From Centropus unirufus (taxonomy: Eukaryota; Chordata; Aves; Cuculiformes; Centropidae), in the NCBI GenBank assembly GCA_013397695.1, contig VYZI01000040.1:3850844-3914843 (forward strand): a stretch of DNA of 64,000 nt, given 5' to 3'. This document shows positions 26,061-39,100 of the stretch, piece after piece. How positions within the stretch are numbered: the stretch's first letter is position 1; the number at the start of each line of letters is the position of its first letter. Made by a program: the position numbers and the translations under genes. The notes below the pieces were generated by a model that worked only from the letters and a program-made list of their open reading frames with translations, did no database searches and had not been told where the DNA came from.

Positions 26061-26123
26061 CTGATCACACCCCGCACCTTTCCCAGCCTCTAAAGTCAAC
26101 TGGGCAGTCTTACCCAGGTGCAA
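26061..26123 (-). other. Exon-like block, unproven
   Basis: On the minus strand a good pyrimidine tract and acceptor (TTTCTATTTTGTTTCTGAAG) precedes 63 bases that are open for exactly 21 codons in phase 0 (start LHLGKTAQLTLEAGK). A donor GATCAG|GTGAGT follows at 26061/26060. Length, splice sites and frame all fit a small cassette exon. The peptide is not recognised, and long vertebrate introns contain many such pseudo-exons, so confidence is low. Confidence 0.2.
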
Positions 26124-26296
26124 CTTCAGAAACAAAATAGAAAGCTAGGTCATGACCTCCAGAAATCACCAACCTTCTTCCATCATGGAGTCTATGTAAT
26201 TGCTTACTGAATACATATTATAAGCCAGTTATGGACACATTAATATGGCACAGTATTTCAAGACATTGTGGGAAAACTTAAACATGTTCATCTGAA

Positions 26297-26320
26297 GGCT
26301 ACATATATACATATATAGCC
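26297..26320. repeat. AT-rich imperfect inverted repeat
   Basis: A 24-base near-palindrome running from GGCTACATATAT to ACATATATAGCC, with two mismatched positions in the stem. The ATATA core is also alternating purine-pyrimidine. This is probably a chance structure in AT-rich DNA. Confidence 0.6.
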
Positions 26321-29300
26321 TGTGATTTAGTTATCAGACATTCGCAAGCTATGTCTTATCTTAATCACATTGCCTGCAAATCATGTACTGTTCACAATCT
26401 CTGGTTCTTTAAACTGTCTACAACAATAATCCTTGTGAATTTCAGTTGTTGATTTATTATTTTTTTTTAAACACAGACAGAATACCCATTTCCATGGTCT
26501 AATCACATCATCTTCTGAAGGTTCCAAATCTTTTATGATGGTATATGCTAAGAAGCGAGTTCAGCAATAAATTCTCTGGAGGCTTGACTTGAGACTTAAA
26601 TAACTTCTTCCAAAGACCTTAAGTACATTACTCTTAAAAACCTAAATTCACAGAACTATTAACATAGTTTTCAGTATGTGCTTTAGTCTTGCAAGAATGG
26701 GCTACTTCTCACCTTCATTAAATTATTCACTGCACAGAAAGTATACAGCTAATAACTGCAACGTGAATGCGCTTGCTATAAACATTATTGGAGACTTTAT
26801 ACAAACACTTCATTACAGAACTTTCAATAATCAACCCCTTATCACTATGACCATGCTCCAAAAACAAGTCTTTGGGATTCTAGGTCAAGTTTCACTTTTC
26901 TACTGCAAGCCCATCCAACTTTTCAAGTTCTGCAGCACGTGTAGGGCCAAGCACTGCCCCCAGATGAAACCAGCAAAATAAGCTATTATTCAAACTTCTA
27001 CTCTTTCTCGCCTTCAGAACTATGGCAATGAATGAAACAGTGCCTACCATACCTCCAAGAAGAAACAGAGGATACATGTAGTGAGAGAAATAGTAGGGGA
27101 TCCATAATCCATCTCAGCTGCCTGCTACCTCTCAGTGCATATTGACATGAAGTTTTGAGAATGCCTATTGCCATTTTCACATTGAATAAAGTGTCTTCTT
27201 ATATAATCATCATTTCCTAGGTATTTAAATACCATTCAACTTTTTCTGAATGTCCTAAAATCTTCTCTGGCATCTTAGCTACTATACCACTACATTTTAG
27301 TGATGTTACACGTGTGGTAGCAGGCACACGTTGATTCTTCTCTAAATGTTCAGTACAAATGACTCCAGAAAAAAAAGAGAAATCCCAAACCCATAGTTCA
27401 TGGTTCACATTTTTCAGCACCGGCTCACCTTAAATCCCAACCATCCAGGCTTGACTCTCCAAGTAGATCTGTATTACCATGTCCAAGCAGCTCACAATCC
27501 AAAAGGCAGCCTCCTCCTAGAAGAAACGAACATACAAAAAGTATGATAAAACCCACAAATACACATCCCAGGTTATGAAAACAACTTCAGAACTACCAGG
27601 CAGTTGCACAAAGGGTGTGACCCGACTGACTACAGGGAAGGAAGAAGTTTAGAGCATTGCCGCCTTGCCCTTTTATATAGGCAAGATCATCACCACAAGC
27701 AACAGTGCTCTTCAAAGTCCAGGTATTGATGCTGTATTCACAGGGAAAGAGAGGTTTTGCAAGTTTGCTAGGAAACTCAGGGAACTTAACCCTTCAGTTA
27801 CTGGAGTCTGAGCCTTTAACATGAGACACATCTTGAACTACTCATTTCCCTAGAAATGCTGAGCTTTTACTTAATCACCTCAAAGAAAGCAGTCTGTATT
27901 ATACCTTTTGATAAAGTCAGGTAGCACTGAAGACAACAGCAAAGCAGCAGGATTTACCAGAAGACTATTGCCCCCAAAATCTTTAATTTTAAACATCAGT
28001 GGAGGCAACAGAAAAAGCCAGGCCTCTTCCTAGAATTACAGCATTCAGGAGACAGACTTAGGATCTTGACCTATCAAGAAAGTTCAGGTCTGTGGGAAGC
28101 ACCTCCCATGTGATTTCCAGTCCCCACACCTTGAACCACAACTGCTTTTTCTTCTTTGGCAAATACAAATCACCTTTGGCTTTGCCTGTAACACGAATTG
28201 CTTTCCCACAGGGTGATTTAGCCCATGTGAAGATTCATGTTGATGCGGTATCAAAGTTGGATTGTTTCAAACTGGCTGAATTATCCCAGCAGCACATTGT
28301 CCTTAAGGATGACTGTCCCCGAACACATAAAATCCCAAAACATTCAACTGTTCTGGGCTTGTTATTCTGTCCTGAACCACCAATGCAGTTGTTTCTTTGC
28401 ACAGTGCAATGAAGAGTTCTCTGATGCAGACATGTACTCCATGAAGCAGTCTGTGCTGTTGAACAGATTGTCTCCCTCCCTCCTGTAATACAGCTGGCAG
28501 CAAAAACATTTCTGCTCCTGTGGGATGAGGTTCAGTGCACCTGCACACATTTTTAGGTGCCAAATATACTGATTTCACTTTTCCAACTGCTTTATTAATA
28601 GATTAAAAAGGGGAGTTTAAGAGGCACAAAATGAAGTCATGATACCCTAAGCGACCAGGGCAACAACTGTTAGGAGCAGTCAGGTCACCGCTCTGCTTCC
28701 ACTGCAGCTGCCGATCATGTCAGACACTAATAACGGCATCTAGAGAAGAGGTCAAAACAAAAATAATTCATTGAAAAGACAGAAAGACAGACAAGACAGG
28801 ACTTTTGCCCAAGTTCGAAAAAAGCTCTTATTTTAGAAGATGAACAAACCCCCAAACGCGGACTTAGAGCCCACAGGAATACATAAGGCAACAATTCAGC
28901 CTTTTCTCCTTAGAGTTGTGCAGTGGTTCACATTTTAACTAAGCCAGTTTTTACAAACTTTCCATGTTTATTTTTGTATTCAGGCAGTAAACTAGCCTGC
29001 AGTTCACAGAATACGCTAAACCGCATGCTATTGTTTTCCCATTACAAAATTTCACTCACCTCAAATGAGGATTCCTGCATTTTGGGTAAATGAGTAAGGA
29101 CTCACTTCAGCCCGGCACGGAAGTTGATGAAAAAACATGGTCAGCAAGGGGCAGTTGAAAGAAAGATAAGCTAGTTTCTCCTTCATCACAAAATGCTCAG
29201 TTTCCTAAATCCTTCTTGTTACTTGACTGTAGGGATACCTGATTACTTCTACTGTTCCTACCTTATTCCCCTTTCCACATTAACATTTTAAAAAGACAGA

Positions 29301-32300
29301 AAAGGAAGGACTTGAAATCCAGTTAAAAGTTTGGTCAACTGCGTCACGGGTTTCCTGGAAGCCACTGTGAGGTGGGAAGAGGTAGCACTTATAATACACA
29401 GCATTTACTAAACCTGGTACACAGTGCCACTAGTCCGCTAACATATTACATTATTCCTTCTTTTTTTGGCAAATGCTACGTTTGCGTATCAGAACAAGAG
29501 AGAAGACCATGTTGCTGCAATTTTGAAGGCCTGCAGCCTGGAAGCCCATCACAGTTCATCCTTTTAAAAGGAACTTTGAATATCTGGTGTGAGTTGAACT
29601 ACCTTGACAGAGCTGGTTAGTTGTCTTTTTTTCATATTTGCCTGCATCACTATATTCTATACATCCTTGTTAGTGCCGGAAGTCTTATAAGAAGTTTTGA
29701 CAAGAACATATGATGAGGCAAACACAAGGCCTAAGAAATCCAGAGCCCCTATCAGGAAACATTTGAGATCGAAATCAAAATGTGAGAGCTGGCAATTGAA
29801 TTCCAACCCTTCAAAGGCTGACCTTGGCTGCAACTTTTTGCATTCTCTCTTCAGTTCCTCTGAAAAGTGTCTGGCAAGCCACTTGAGCTCTATATCTGAT
29901 AAGTCCCACACTTTAAGAGTTTAGAACAAAAGCAGGAAAAGGCACTCCAAATATTAATTTTTGCCTTTTTGATGGACTCTGCTTTATCACATAATAGATA
30001 GACCCTGGAATCAGTCAGCACATCACAAAGGGAAGACAGACATCAAAATATTATTTGGATACTTTATGTTATGAACTAGGAAGCAGGGATAGTGGGTATG
30101 CTCAGCCACAAACACACCTCATTTTTGACCAAGGAGAACAATCAAACTTACAGTTTGTCTAAACAAAGACTCTTCTAGGTGCAGATAACATCAACATTTG
30201 GACTAATTTACCACCTGAAAGCTGAAGCAGTAAAGACAGTGACTATGTGCACAGCAGACAGCTAGAGCCGCTCTGAAAGAATCTGCAGTGAATCTCCAAG
30301 TTATTCACCAGGCCAGCTACAGGACTGCTATAACAGTTTCTCTTCTTTAAGATAAGCCTTGTCCTTCTGGAACTGTTATGTCCAGAATGGACTTTGAGCA
30401 GTTTCACTGAAAAAAATTAAGGTCGCGTCCCTCCAACTTCAAAAGGACAGGAAAAGGAAAGGAATTTTTAGGATGCTTTATTTATTGCTTTATGACTTAC
30501 ATCATATCAGTTCTGCAAAGCCATCCTCTTCTCAGGCTCCTCAAACCCAAGCCAATGGTGCCTGACACCACAAATATTAAACAACTTTTGATAAATCCTC
30601 ATTCTAAAAAGCCTGGTTACATCTTTATTTCTTACAAACAATGGCAAAAAATGCAGCCTGAAGAAATTTAGGATGAGGTAGAGGAATGCAACAACTTCCC
30701 TGGTTCACAGGAATCTTCACAGAAAGTTCAATTAAACCAGAGTCTAAGACTTCCTTCACACTGTCTCAACTGAGATGCCATCCTTCTTAATGTTCCGGAG
30801 GCATGTAACAAACCATACTGAGCAGCAGCCAAGCGCAAGAGATTTTAGACAGCTGGTTACCCTTTTACAGCACCCTCTCCCACTTCCACTCCACCAAAAG
30901 AAAGGTGACAAAGACTTCCAGCAGTCCAGGTCTCCCTTGAATACTCAGAATATCATTTAAGAACAGCAAAATCCGTCTCTATGCCAGTACTTACCTTCTG
31001 TATTGGTGCTACTCTGTTAACTCTTAACACCCCATTTTTAATTATTCTTGTTTTCCAGGGATTTCTGCACTCTACACCGTAACTGGATACAGTCATTTCT
31101 GTTAGGAGCCAGTTCTCTTAGAAAACACATTCAAGAGCTCAAATCCACCCTGCTGTTATTTTTTCCTCTTCCCCTATCTTGCTTAAATTGCCATTTGTGA
31201 TGTAACCTGCTCCAGTCAGCAGGACTCCCCTTCATTGCACTTCTCTCCCATTTGACCTTACTTAACACTGTTTGACCATCTGTTCTAGTCTTCTCGCCCA
31301 CTGATGTTTTCAGAAACAATCTACTTTTGCCCTTTCCAGATGTTCAAACTTTAATTACTTTTCTGGAGAACAGAATAAGACCTGAGGAGACAGTCTCTAC
31401 AAGTAGCATGATAGAATCACACCTGACTGTGCTTCCTCCAGCATCCAGAAGTGAAACCACTCCCCTGGAAGTTATGGGCTCAGTGCCCAGGAAGCTGAGA
31501 GCTACACTAAGAATATAAGCTGCGCGTGCAGTTCTCCCACCATGCCCTTTGTAAGGACAGTTAAGGATGACTCCTATGAACAGCATAACATATAGAAATA
31601 CATCTGAACCAAAAAGTCATGTTATTGCAATGCAAGAGGAATGCTTAAGGTGCATGTTGGAACAATTGAGTGACAATATTCATGCTCACCACAATAAAGT
31701 GTTGTTATTGATACTTGCCAAATACTCCTTAAGCAAGGAGAGCTAAAAGCAGGAAGCTCAAAAAAGCTCTTTAGCCAAGCAAGTCATAAGACGTGGTAAT
31801 GTGAAGTTTTTTTCCACAGTAGTAGGCTACAGTTTCTCTTAGAATCTGGTTTCAAATTTGATGAAATAGGATTCTGCAAGAAACTCTATACCACCTCACA
31901 GAAGCTCCCGTCATACACTGACCTCTAGTGTAACAAAGACTCAAGACATCACAAGTGCCTCTTAGAAAATTCTATCAAATTATTTTTCCAGCATTCTGAA
32001 TGGCATTTTCATGCAGTAAAACACATTAAAAATCAGGAGTGCCTCTGGTGGAGAGGTAAAAGAACCTACAAAACTTAAATCATTTCACGTATGTGAAGAT
32101 ACCGCTGTATTTACACTCCTAATTTACATCAAAGCTGCATTTAACTACTTTGAATACCAGCTCAACCTAACACCGAAAGATTCTGGATGTACAGATCTGT
32201 TTCCTAACTACAGTTTTATAAAGCTCTGTTAAAAACCATTTCAAATGGAAACGCTCAGCTTGGGCAAGCCCTGTACAGGATAGATTAACAAAGAGATCAG

Positions 32301-32604
32301 CCTGGGTTCATCAGACTTTCAGAGGGCGTGTGGACAGAACTACTGACTCAGATGTAGCAGCACCCAACACAAGAAGTCTGCTGGAAATACAATATAAAAA
32401 TCCTCATGGGTCCTCACTGACTAAAGACACAAGGCTCACGGAGTGAGCTGAAGGTGGCCTCAGACTGGAGTGGGAGTATAGCTGGTTGGTTTTGACCAAC
32501 AGCTTTTGAAAAGAAAAAAATAGAAAATAATACCAAAAAATTAAGTTAGTTTCAAAATTTATCAACATAAAACCCCAAAAAAATTTTCTACCATCCCAAA
32601 CTGT

Positions 32605-33142
32605 AATCACAGAATCGTAGAGTGGTTTGGGTTGGAAGGGACCATGAAGGTCACCTCGTCCAAGCCCCCTGCAGTGAGCAGGGGCATCTTCAACTTGATC
32701 AGGTTGCTCAGAGCCCCACTCAACCTGACCATGAATGTTTCTAGGGATGGGGCACCCATCACCTCTCCTAGCAACCTCTTCCAGTGTTTCACCATCCCCA
32801 GTGTAAAAGAAAGATTTCTTCCTAATGTCCAGTCTAAATTTCTCCTCTTTTAGTTTAAAACTATTGCCCCTTGTCCTATTGCTACAGGCCCTGCTAGAAA
32901 GTGTCTCCACATCTTTCTTAGAAACCCTCTTCAAGTTATTGAAAGGCTGCAATAATGTCTCCTTGGAGCCTTCTTGAAGCTGAACAAGCCCAACTATCTC
33001 AACCTCTGCACAGGGCAGGTATTTCAGGCCTTTGATTATTTTCGTGGTCCTTCTTTGGACCTGCTCCAACAGGTCTTTCCTGTGCTGGACGCTCCAGAGC
33101 TGGACACAGCACTCCCTCACCAGAGCAGAGGGGTAAATGATT
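32605..33142 (-). mobile_element. CR1 LINE, 5'-truncated, minus strand
   Basis: Read on the minus strand this is the C-terminal part of CR1 ORF2 followed by the 3' tail. The tail appears on the plus strand as 'AATCACAGAATCGTAGAGTG' then 'GTTTGGGTTGGAAGGGACC'. The ORF2 remnant reads 'LLEQVQRRTTKIIKGLKYL', then 'FKLKEEKFRLDIRKKSFF' in one frame, and continues 'VKHWKRLLGEVMGAPSLETF' in another frame. There is therefore a frameshift at about 32795-32810. Leucine- and proline-bearing stretches are preserved although the copy is dead. The 238-codon minus-strand frame at 32404-33120 is this remnant read out of frame into flanking DNA and is not a host gene. Confidence 0.95.
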
Positions 33143-36100
33143 AAAGAATCTGAATTTTATCATGAGCTAACTATATAAAAACTATATTTTATATACTAAC
33201 TGATAAAAACTATTTAATGAAAGTGTAACAAATTCTAAGACAGCATTGCTGAACAGGCCAATTAAAGTGGATGCCCAAATTATTTAGGGCTTCTTTACCG
33301 CTTCTGCCCACCCCCAAAGCAGTTGACTCTAGACAACAAATCCCAGGAATGTTCCCTTTACTTCAGACCATTTCTTATGACTCCTTTAAAAGCAGGGCAT
33401 CGTTCAGAAGCTGTTTCCAAGTGAAGTGACATTTTCAAAGCATCCAAGCTATCCAATGTCTATACAAACTGCCGCTGAAATGCAGACATACGTGCCTATG
33501 TTGGAACAAGAGCTTCTAAATGCACTCTGAAGTAGAAGCTCTCATAAACCAAAATCTCTTCTGAACAAAATACTAAAGCTTCAGAAATATTAAGTTAAAG
33601 AAAGAACCAAGCACAGTTTGAAAACAGCCATCATATTGCCAACATATGAAGAAAGTGTCCCAAAATTGTTTCAAAGCTGTTTTAAACTAACTTCAGATCA
33701 ACTTAAGGAGGTGCTTTATGTTTGCGCTCCCAGATTCAAATCTGCAGAGATAACACATAGAGGAAGGACTGAGTTTTTAAGACTGATTTGTAGCTCAGCA
33801 CCAGCATTCAATAAATCCTTATATTGAACAATGAATTCCACTTCAACATAAGCTGTGAATGGCATCCCGAAATCTGCTTATTGGATGTATCCTGCAATCT
33901 AAACCTGGCAGCCTCTCTTGTCAGTCTGAAGGGACAGCACGAAGAACACAAGTTGTCATGAAGTACAGCACCCTTCATCAACTTGGGAAGCAGTCTTAAA
34001 GGAAAGGGTCTCATAGCTACTGGTCTGGAACTCTAAAGGTCAAAATCTTACCTATAAGAATTGCTTTCCTTTTCTACATCACAGTCACTTTATAGCCCAA
34101 AGCTCTTACTCCAGTTGCAGAATGGAGTCAAACAGCAGCACTCGGGATTTACATGGATTTCAGTCACTAAGTAAGGTCATTTCAGGCAGAGTTGTGAATA
34201 AGAGTCAGGTTTTAATATGAGAGATCCTGGTCAAAGTCACTCAGCCACACTTCATTTCCAATTCAAGTATGCGAACTCAGCCAGCTACTTACCTCACATA
34301 CAGCCCATACATAACTCAGACAAGGGGCTATATTGAGAAATCCTGCATGCTAAACTGTAATTCCTACCCAGAAAATAATTTGCCACTGACTAGGAGAGCA
34401 CAATGCCATTTTCCCAGTTAATACACAGAGCACAGACAATAGATCTCGGAATAAGAAGTGCACGAGTGAGCTCTGATGGCTTGCACAACAGATCCTTGAC
34501 ATTGTATTCGACGGAATGTGTTCTTCTAACTATTTTTTCCTTAAATTCTTGTATTTAATTCAATGCATGTGGTGGTTGGAATGACTTTTAGAATAGTGAT
34601 GTTCATCAGTACACAGATGTTACACATTTGTCACGTCACATGAAGAACCTTGTGGCTAACACCCAACCATTAGAATGTAAAAATCCTCCTACATAAAAAT
34701 CCACATGATGTATTTGTTCCTAGAAGAACCTCAGACAATATATTAGATTGCTGGAGACACAGTTCTCCAATGTTGCCCCCCACAGTCGTGTCCCCCTCCC
34801 TTTTTTTTTATAACTGCAACAAGGTTTCTTTTGTTTCAAGAAATAAAAGTTAGAAAAAACCAAACACACAAATTAAGTCAAATGGTAGCTTGAAAAAATT
34901 TGCCAGAGCAAGGAGAAAGCCCTTCAAATTGAAATAACTGTACTGCATAAAGAAAATGAACAAGTCCCATAAAATCATCTCCAGAATTTTTTTTCAATAG
35001 CCCTTTTTCTAAAGAAATTGCAAAAACACAGGAGAGAAGCAGAAGCACAGAGCTCTAAACTCCTCACTCGACAACATTTCCTAGTTTATTCCCTCCCAAA
35101 TGAATCCAAACAAAAAAAAAAGGCACAGAAATTGATGCCACAATGCATGGGCTAAGCTCAGCCCTTTGACCTTTACATTCAGTGCTACCTGAATTTTAAG
35201 GAACATTGCTCAAAATGCGTTATTGGTTAAGAAATCTGTGCATCCAGGGTTAGAGAAACACTCCATTCTAAATTTTGTACTGGGCCACTGATAAAGCATC
35301 ACACTGCAGATGGTGTGAGCTACCAAGCAATTGCATCCTGACCGATTTTTTACTGTGTGGGCTACAGAATCCCACATAGGGATCTGTTTCAGACACTAAT
35401 TCCTGAGCTCTCTTTATCAGGAGGCAGTAACCCTTACACATCAGGGAGCTGTAGCCGACAGATCACTGTGTACCCAACAGCCACATCTCCAACGGGAAGT
35501 CAAGTGAACCAACCTATGTACTCCTCATGCCACGTACCCACCTTACACGTGAAGATCTGCAGTTAAGACCAGCTCAGTATGTTTAAGTTTCAGCCCACAT
35601 TAGAAAGCATTTATTAATTCATGCATCAGTATTGACCAGCAAACAATTTCAAGTAGGATAAATCTAAAGCCATGTCCTACCAGTAATTGCGTGTTGCAGA
35701 CCTGCACTCAGCACCCTATAGCAGGAGAGGGATGGTTTCAACATCTTGCCAATAGGAGCCTGTGTGACCTTGGAGGAGTCGCTGGGGTTGGTCTGTGGTT
35801 CCACACAGCAATCTCAGCCAGCTGCTGCCTGCCAGATTCCCACTCCTCTCCCTGGCTCCATGAGTTTATCCTTTCCCTGCTCCACAGCATGTTTGACCCC
35901 ACACTGACTCAGTTTAGAACAGCAACTATAAAAATAATGGAATTGTTTCCTTGCACATTAAAGGCAGATGACTCAGCACAGGGTCAGAAAGGCAGAGGGA
36001 TGCAAAGGGGGAAGCTGGTACTTGAGGCTGAGAACATGGAAGCTAGCCTTGACAATCCAGCTCCCAGTCCATCGCTCAAGACTTCAAGAACTCTCCCCTT

Positions 36101-39100
36101 TCACAGAGGCCTGGTGAGGATGAATAGCAGAAGGTTTAAAAGGCACTGATATTCTTATTAACTCACCAGAGTAATTTTTTAGATTATACACCTAAAGAAG
36201 AGAGCTTTTTTTCCCCACAGAATATTGATTTTGGACAAGTCTGTGGTTCCCATCAGCCAAAGTTTTAAGTTCTCCAGGCACTTTGCATCGGAGACTTACT
36301 GAAGTAAAATAAAGATTACAGAGAGATGCATGCAGGAGACTCCAGGCCAGCCCTCTGTTTTGCAGGAAGCTCCAATACAAGGGATGTAAGAGGAAACAGG
36401 CACAGAAGGGCCTTCCTTTCTGCAAGTCTGTGTGCTTAAAAAGATCACCATTTGCTGCTATTTCTGCAACTCATTTTATATTTGGGGGTATGGAACCAAC
36501 CCAGCAAATTTATGTGAACAAGTGCAAATCTCTGTACCAGAAGCACGCACACTGCCATATCTTGATTAGAAAACACTTAGCCATAAGAAAAGGGCAAAGG
36601 TAAGACAGGGTCTTCAGAAGGTTCCCTAGATAAGATGTCTCCAGAAGCAGAATCTCATTTCAACTCTCTCAAGGAAAGGAGGAGGTGCAATCCATTCTTA
36701 AAAGTACCCCAAAGAGAACAACAGCTTCCTACAATCTTCAGTGTGGCAGCTGTACCTCTGTTGTTGTTTGGGGCTGGCTACCTCAAAGGCCAGGAAAGAC
36801 AATCCATTAGGAAATCTACCAACACCATGGCTGAACACCTCATCTCTCTCGCCTTTAACACCCATGTTCTGGGGAGAATTTTTTTTATAGACTGCTTCAA
36901 GTATTGTTCTCTTCCCAGTTCTTCTATTGGGACAGTTGCCTAGGGTGGCTGAATTAGACTGGAGGTATGGGATCAGCACACGTGCGTGTGAATAGTACCA
37001 AAACAGAACCAGAAATGCCACAGCAAATGTTCACTTTATTAGCACGATTAGAATACAGCAGACAAAATATTAAGAAACATGCATTATCTAGCAGAATAAG
37101 TAGCAAAAACCTCATCAAACATTTAAAGGCTATTTTGAACAGATGATTATAAAAGTGACCTGTTAGAAACACAGCTCTTATGGTAAAGAAATCCAGCATG
37201 TATCAAATGGTAAGTTCCTTTCCTCAACATTCTTTCTAAAACTGCCCTGTCTCTCCTCACACATACTTTAAACAATTAAGTAGAAGGCATTAACCCATCT
37301 GCAAAACCTTAAGGAGCCCCTGGAGTCTTTAGTCTCCTTGTTTGTTTTATGAAATCACATCACAAACAATCCAGTCTTATTCACAAGCTCAGCTTTGGAA
37401 ACCTTATTCACTTAGCAGACTGCATAATTATGGTAGAGATTATCTAGTCCTGTGGGATCTGCACAGTTCCTTGCTAACTGCCGCTGCTACTAAAAAGTTT
37501 GTTGCTTACAATTTATTTATGGACTTATGTTCTTTTGTTTTAAAGTAGCCATCTCAAATTATATCTTGAGTACAAAATCAGAACAATTTTGTGCTGGGCT
37601 TCTCTGTACCCAATAGCAGGCTCGTTAGTAACACAGCCATGAAAACTGTATGTACAAGACAATAGCCTGAATTAAATGGAAGCAACATCATTGCCAATTT
37701 TCCAGTTTTGTATAAATCTGTTCTGAAAATATCTATGCTGTTTATAACAGGCTCCTGAATACAGTGGGGGAGAAAAAAGCAAGCATGATCTGCAGCTCTT
37801 GTTGTAAAGTTAGGTATGTTTATTACAACACAAGAAGCACTTGTGATAAGATTTTACATTTTCCAAGTGAAGTAGCATGCCTATGCTGAAAAATTCAGTT
37901 TTGAAAATGGAAGCGAGTACCATAAGTCACAACACCAGCAATGCTGGAAGAGCCACAGTTTGATTGATTTGCATGTCATTTAGCTGCTCACAGCACGGAG
38001 TTTCCAACCAAACAAGTGACAGAATTACATCCTTGCCTCTTGGAGCCCCTGGGAAAGCAAGGCTGTGATTCTCCTAGCATGTTTACTGCGATCACCACTT
38101 GGAGGCCTTATCATTGCTGGCACACTCAGCACTCCTCCTGCCTCACTGCTGGGGATGACGGCTGAACAAGAGCAGACCTCCCTATTCCAGATGCTTGCCA
38201 AACTGCAGCGCAGGGACACCAGCTACAGAGCTGTGGTCTTTTACTCTTCCCAAGCTCCATCCAAATTCATCACCAACATGCCCAGGGCAGAAGTTCAGTT
38301 TGCCAGTCAGCCAGCAGCAGTGCTTTCTGAAGCATACACAAAGAGTTACAATAGAGAGGGTAAATTTGATTTTTTTTTAATTTTATTTTNNNNNNNNNNG
38401 TTTTAGACTGCCATGTTTCACTTTAAATGACAGAGTGAGTGTTTTAGGCTGGCAACAAGCTTCTGAAAAGGTAGATATATCACAGAAGGGTAATTCTTCC
38501 TCAGTTAGGCAACCTTCTGTGCTGAATGTGGAAGAACCTCAACAAAAGCAAAAATGTAACTATTTGCACCATCTTTAAATTTCATCTAAGTTCAAGGGAA
38601 ATTCCCTTTTTACAGGCTATAAAAAGTGGAGAAAAAAACCCAGACAGCCCAATGCAAACAGATTAAAACTGCGTTTACAGCAAGTCAAGGAATCAACTAT
38701 TGTGTTCTATCTCTTCCTTGCAGTTTAGAGAGTATGTGCTGTACAACACCCACTTCAAGTATCAGCCAACTGGCAGACCCGAGAGTTCTGGATTTATGTT
38801 ATCTGAGTGACTTCTAACCTGCGCTTGCAGCTCTGCTCAGCCAGAGCTCCGTTATAAATCAGGACTGTGCATGTTTCAGTGCGGACTCTTAGTGAGAGGG
38901 TTACCTCTGACATGTGTGAGTGTGCAGCTAACAGGGCTAGGAATGTCTTCTGACAGGGCCTGGGACAGAAACAGTGGCCAGAAACGTGACCTAGAGTTAG
39001 AGCCTCAGCCATGAGTTCAGAGGGCAAACTACATTGCTTGTGCTCTCTTAGGCACACTCGCTCCTTAGTCTACAGCTTGCATTCCTTCCTCATTTCCTAC

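Larger units (their letters stand above)
25861..32604. other. Noncoding DNA, nothing recognised apart from one exon-like block
   Basis: AT-rich sequence without recognised repeats. Several minus-strand donors are very good, at about 27430, 29059 (GAG|GTGAGT) and 30989 (GAAG|GTAAGT), but none has a strong acceptor at a plausible distance. The exon-like block at 26061-26123 is listed separately. Confidence 0.5.

Noticed and set aside
35691..36149. 152-codon plus-strand open frame
   Set aside because: The longest ATG frame outside CR1 and the island, but composition is random-looking, no domain is recognised, and no promoter, splice or poly(A) context supports it.
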